From Paracoccaceae bacterium (lineage in GTDB: Bacteria; Pseudomonadota; Alphaproteobacteria; Rhodobacterales; Rhodobacteraceae): 64,000 nucleotides of DNA. Location of the stretch: assembly GCA_024742695.1 (NCBI GenBank), contig JANSXY010000005.1, positions 171,668 to 235,667 of the forward strand, in the 5' to 3' direction. The number at the start of each line of letters is the position of its first letter. Position 1 is the first letter of the stretch. Below the pieces are notes generated by a model. The model searched no databases. It was not told the origin of the DNA and worked only from the letters and a program-made list of their open reading frames with translations. Positions 61,279-64,000 of the stretch are shown in pieces. A program made the position numbers and the translations under genes.

Positions 61279-62092
61279 AACCGCCCGCGCGCTTGCCGAA
61301 ACCGTCCGTGCCCGCGCCGGTGCGGCGCCGGTGGCGCTGGGCCTCGTGCTCGGCTCCGGCCTGGGCTCGCTGGCCGGCGAGGTCGACGGCGTGCGCATCC
61401 CCTATGCCGATCTGCCCGGCTTTCCGGGCTCGGGCGTTTCGGGCCATGCCGCGGAACTGACCGTCGGAACGCTGGAAGGCGTCCGCGTGGCGGTGTTCGG
61501 CGGGCGCGAACACTATTACGAACACGGCCGCGCCGACGCGATGCGGCTGCCGCTGGAGGTGCTGCGCGCGCTGGGCGCGGATCGGCTGATCCTGACCAAC
61601 GCGGCCGGGTCGCTCACGCCGTTCAACCCGCCCGGGTCGCTGATGCTGTTGTCCGATCACATCAACTTCTCGGGCCTCAACCCGCTGATCGGCGAGCCGA
61701 CGGACGCGCGCTTCGTGCCGATGACGGCGGCGCATGACGCGGCGATCCGCGCCGCGCTGCGCCGCGCGGCCGCGGCCGAGGACGTCACGCTGCCCGAAGG
61801 CGTCTACGCCTGGTATTCCGGCCCGTCGTTCGAAACCCCGGCCGAGATCCGCGCGATCCGGACGCTGGGGGCCGATGCCGTGGGCATGTCCACGGTGCCC
61901 GAGGTGATCCTCGCGCGGTTCCTGGGCCTCGACGTCGCCGCCGTTTCGGTGATCACGAACATGGCGGCCGGGATGAGCGACGAGGCGATCAGCCATGACC
62001 ATACCAAGGCGATGGCGCCGCTGGGCGCGGCCAAGCTTGCCCGCATCCTCCGACGATACTTGCGTGACCTGAATACCGCAGGCGCCGGATGA
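61262..62092 (+). CDS. Purine-nucleoside phosphorylase, trimeric (PNP/MTAP) type
   Basis: A 276-residue phosphorylase with GLVLGSGLGSLAGEV near residue 27 (phosphate loop), GREHYYEHGR, LTNAAGSL, MSTVPEVI and the active-site stretch ITNMAAGMSDEAISHDHTK. This is the trimeric PNP fold sequence type, unlike the hexameric DeoD at 25439. It cleaves inosine/guanosine-type nucleosides imported by the adjacent ABC transporter. Its ATG lies 17 bases inside the permease 2 gene. Confidence 0.93.
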   Translation: MSRNAETARALAETVRARAGAAPVALGLVLGSGLGSLAGEVDGVRIPYADLPGFPGSGVSGHAAELTVGTLEGVRVAVFGGREHYYEHGRADAMRLPLEVLRALGADRLILTNAAGSLTPFNPPGSLMLLSDHINFSGLNPLIGEPTDARFVPMTAAHDAAIRAALRRAAAAEDVTLPEGVYAWYSGPSFETPAEIRAIRTLGADAVGMSTVPEVILARFLGLDVAAVSVITNMAAGMSDEAISHDHTKAMAPLGAAKLARILRRYLRDLNTAGAG

Positions 62093-62157
62093 CGGTTTGA
62101 CACCGGCGCCGGCGAGGATCATCACTCTCCCACGCCACCGGGTCACCCTACGTCGCC

Positions 62158-63075
62158 ATGCAGCTCTACCTGCCCATCGCCGAGGTTTCGGCCAATGCCT
62201 TCACCCTTCTGGGGATCGGCGGGGTGGTGGGCGTGCTGTCGGGCATGTTCGGCGTGGGCGGCGGGTTTCTCGTCACGCCGTTGCTGTTCTTCATCGGGAT
62301 TCCGCCGGCGGTGGCGGTGGCGACCGGCGCGAACCAGGTCGTCGCCTCGTCGGTCTCCGGCGTGCTGGCGCAGCTTCGGCGCAAGGCGGTGGACCTGCGG
62401 ATGGGGTCGGTGCTGCTGATCGGCGGGCTGATCGGATCGGGCGGCGGGGTGTGGCTGTTCAACCTGTTGCAGGCGCGCGGGCAGATCGACCTTGTCGTGC
62501 AACTGGCCTATGTCGTCTTCCTCGGCACCGTCGGCGGGCTGATGCTGAAGGAATCGCTGGGCGCGCTCAGGCGCGCGCGGCAGCCGGCGCGGCCGGTCAA
62601 GCGGCATCAGCACGTCTGGGTGCACGGCCTGCCGCTGAAGATGAAGTTCCGCGTCTCGGGTCTTTACATCAGCGTCATCCCGCCGATCCTTGTCGGCATG
62701 TCCGTGGGCGTGCTGGCCGCGATCATGGGGGTGGGCGGCGGCTTCATCATGGTGCCCGCGATGATCTACCTGCTTGGGATGCCCACCAAGGTCGTCGTCG
62801 GCACGTCGCTTTTCCAGATCATCTTCGTGACCGCCTTCACCACGTTGATGCACGCGGTGACGAACCAGTCCGTCGACATGCTGCTGGCGCTGGTGCTGAT
62901 CGTCGGCGGGGTGGTGGGCGCGCAGCTTGGCACCCGGCTGGGCGCGCGGCTGAAGGCCGAACAGTTGCGCATTCTTCTGGCGCTGCTGGTTCTTGCGGTC
63001 TGCGCCAAGCTGGCGATCGACCTGCTGTGGACGCCGGCGGACGTGTTCAACATCGCGCACGGGGGGCCGGCATGA
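62158..63075 (+). CDS. TSUP family (TauE/SafE) permease
   Basis: A 305-residue membrane protein with eight helices. The two homologous halves each start with the GVGGGF motif (GMFGVGGGFLVTP near residue 38 and AIMGVGGGFIMVP near 188), which marks the TSUP family exporting sulfite, sulfoacetate and related anions. A cytoplasmic loop near residues 140-160 is basic. Its stop overlaps the TIGR02186 gene by four bases. Confidence 0.88.
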   Translation: MQLYLPIAEVSANAFTLLGIGGVVGVLSGMFGVGGGFLVTPLLFFIGIPPAVAVATGANQVVASSVSGVLAQLRRKAVDLRMGSVLLIGGLIGSGGGVWLFNLLQARGQIDLVVQLAYVVFLGTVGGLMLKESLGALRRARQPARPVKRHQHVWVHGLPLKMKFRVSGLYISVIPPILVGMSVGVLAAIMGVGGGFIMVPAMIYLLGMPTKVVVGTSLFQIIFVTAFTTLMHAVTNQSVDMLLALVLIVGGVVGAQLGTRLGARLKAEQLRILLALLVLAVCAKLAIDLLWTPADVFNIAHGGPA

Positions 63076-63830
63076 TCCGCGCGGCGCTCATCATGCTGGC
63101 CGTCCTCGCCCTTCCGGCGCGCGGCGAAGAGGTCGTGGCCAGCCTGAGCCAGGACACGATCGCGATCACCGCGAATTTCGACGGGTCGGAGGTGTTCGTC
63201 TTCGGTGCCGTCAAGCGCGCGGCGCCGGTGCCGGAGGGCCTGCCGCTCGATGTCGTCATCGCGCTCCAGGGGCCGCTGGCGCCCGTCACCGTCCGCCGCA
63301 AGGAAAGGGTGGCGGGCGTATGGGTGAACACCCAGGCGGTGGAGGTCGACCTTGCGCCGGCGTTCTACGCCGTCGCCACCACGCGGCCCTTCGAACAGGT
63401 GCTGAGCCAGACCGAGGATCTGCGCCACGCGGTGTCGATCCCCCGCGCGATCCGGTCGGTCGGCGCGCCGCCCGACGTGCAGGACAGCCAGGCCTTCACC
63501 GAGGCATTGATCCGGTTGCGCGCCGAAAGCGGCGTCTACCGGCTGGAGGAGGGCGAGGTGGCGCTGGCGGAACAGACGCTGTTCTCCGCCCGTTTCGAAC
63601 TGCCCGCCAACCTTGTCGAGGGGCCGTATCGCGCCCGTATCTTCCTCACCCGCGACCGGGCGGTGGTGGATCTGTACGAGGCCCAGATCGAGGTTCGCAA
63701 GGTCGGGCTGGAGCGGATGGTCTGGGCGCTCGCGCACGAGTCGCCGTTCCTGTACGGCAGCCTGTCGCTTCTGCTGGCAATCGCGGCGGGATGGGCGGCC
63801 TCGGCCGCGTTCCGGCTGATCCGGCTGTGA
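63072..63830 (+). CDS. TIGR02186 family periplasmic membrane protein
   Basis: A 252-residue protein with a Sec signal (MIRAALIMLAVLALPARGEE), a periplasmic domain (TIAITANFDGSEVFVFGAVKR, ARFELPANLVEGPYRARIFLTRD) and a C-terminal membrane helix (SLLLAIAAGWAASAAFRLI). This matches TIGR02186 proteins, which are usually encoded directly after a TSUP permease. Their function is unknown; a partner role for the permease is likely by conserved pairing. The ATGA overlap with the permease gene supports this. Confidence 0.85.
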   Translation: MIRAALIMLAVLALPARGEEVVASLSQDTIAITANFDGSEVFVFGAVKRAAPVPEGLPLDVVIALQGPLAPVTVRRKERVAGVWVNTQAVEVDLAPAFYAVATTRPFEQVLSQTEDLRHAVSIPRAIRSVGAPPDVQDSQAFTEALIRLRAESGVYRLEEGEVALAEQTLFSARFELPANLVEGPYRARIFLTRDRAVVDLYEAQIEVRKVGLERMVWALAHESPFLYGSLSLLLAIAAGWAASAAFRLIRL

Positions 63831-63894
63831 CGCGCGGCTTTTCCCGGCCGGCGCGCTGGGCTAGCGTCCGCCGGGAAAACCGGCGGAGGGGCGG

Positions 63895-64000
63895 ATGAAC
63901 GATTGGGGCGAAACGGGCGCTGCGGACCTGGGGCGCGGCATCGCGGCGGGGCGGATCGACCCGGTGGAGCTTGCGCAGGCCTTCCTCGACCGGGCCCGCG
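63895..64000 (+). CDS. Amidase family protein (3' partial)
   Basis: Only the first 35 residues are visible. MNDWGETGAADLGRGIAAGRIDPVELAQAFLDRAR resembles the N-terminus of GatA/AtzF-type amidase-signature enzymes (DLxxxIxxGxIDPVxLxxAFLDR). GGCGGAGGGG precedes the ATG. The Ser-Ser-Lys active site would lie beyond the right edge, so the assignment is provisional. Confidence 0.6.
   Translation, partial: MNDWGETGAADLGRGIAAGRIDPVELAQAFLDRAR

Overview
The window is high-GC, densely packed chromosomal DNA of an alphaproteobacterium, most likely of the Rhodobacteraceae/Paracoccaceae (Rhodobacter-Roseobacter) group. The lineage call rests on gene content and order: a malyl-CoA thioesterase - NnrU - DUF1737 - mesaconyl-CoA hydratase - sdhCDAB block, a divergent ethylmalonyl-CoA mutase / crotonyl-CoA carboxylase-reductase pair, and a secB/fxsA versus timA/mltA/smr arrangement. 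About 71 protein genes are supported. I saw no rRNA, tRNA, insertion sequence, prophage or CRISPR array. The sequence reads as core chromosome with one small toxin-antitoxin insertion and one recent 97-bp tandem duplication.

Layout. 1-8.4 kb: the end of a phenylacetyl-CoA epoxidase reductase (paaE), a methyltransferase, then a leftward CoA-ester operon (acyl-CoA dehydrogenase, ADP-forming acyl-CoA ligase, CaiD-like hydratase, SDH-type protease) with a LysR regulator beside it. 7.5-12.8 kb: SppA-like protease, tiny zinc-ribbon membrane protein, Ca/Na antiporter, pteridine-reductase-like SDR, uvrC and a small secreted protein. 13-19.8 kb: ethylmalonyl-CoA pathway genes mcl2 and mch leading into sdhC-D-A-lipoprotein-sdhB. 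19.8-20.4 kb: ccdAB toxin-antitoxin. 20.7-26.6 kb: RhlE helicase, DUF1989 protein, aldo/keto reductase, an SHMT-like PLP enzyme, deoD and a secreted protein. 26.7-30.3 kb: ecm and ccr, divergent. 30.4-38.9 kb: SF1 helicase, a stand-alone Lrp ligand-binding domain, HAD hydrolase, rsmD, ferredoxin reductase, peroxiredoxin, phhB, GST, FemAB-like acyltransferase, GDPD and RidA. 39-42.7 kb: mlaA, mlaC and a class A PBP. 43-44.7 kb: glnK-amtB. 44.7-48.6 kb: secreted protein, tandem repeat, aromatic aminotransferase, sulfurtransferase, secB, fxsA. 48.7-56.5 kb: timA, mltA, smr, MFS, class IV aminotransferase, a four-Cys membrane protein, UspA, Nfu, tsaB, rimI. 56.5-62.1 kb: BMP-type nucleoside ABC transporter plus purine nucleoside phosphorylase. 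62.1-64 kb: TSUP permease, TIGR02186 protein and the start of an amidase.

How the parts work together. Acetyl-CoA assimilation without a glyoxylate shunt is the clearest theme. Ccr makes ethylmalonyl-CoA, Ecm isomerises it, Mch hydrates mesaconyl-CoA, Mcl2 releases malate from malyl-CoA, and the co-oriented sdh genes process the succinate that the pathway yields. Nitrogen sensing and uptake (glnK-amtB) and nucleoside salvage (ABC transporter plus two unrelated purine nucleoside phosphorylases) are the other coherent modules. No convincing new multi-gene system was found. The best leads are regulatory or structural: paired GTGATCAC palindromes before sdhC, a lipoprotein embedded in the sdh operon, inverted repeats between ecm and ccr, a perfect tandem duplication, and an MltA that cannot carry its own signal peptide.
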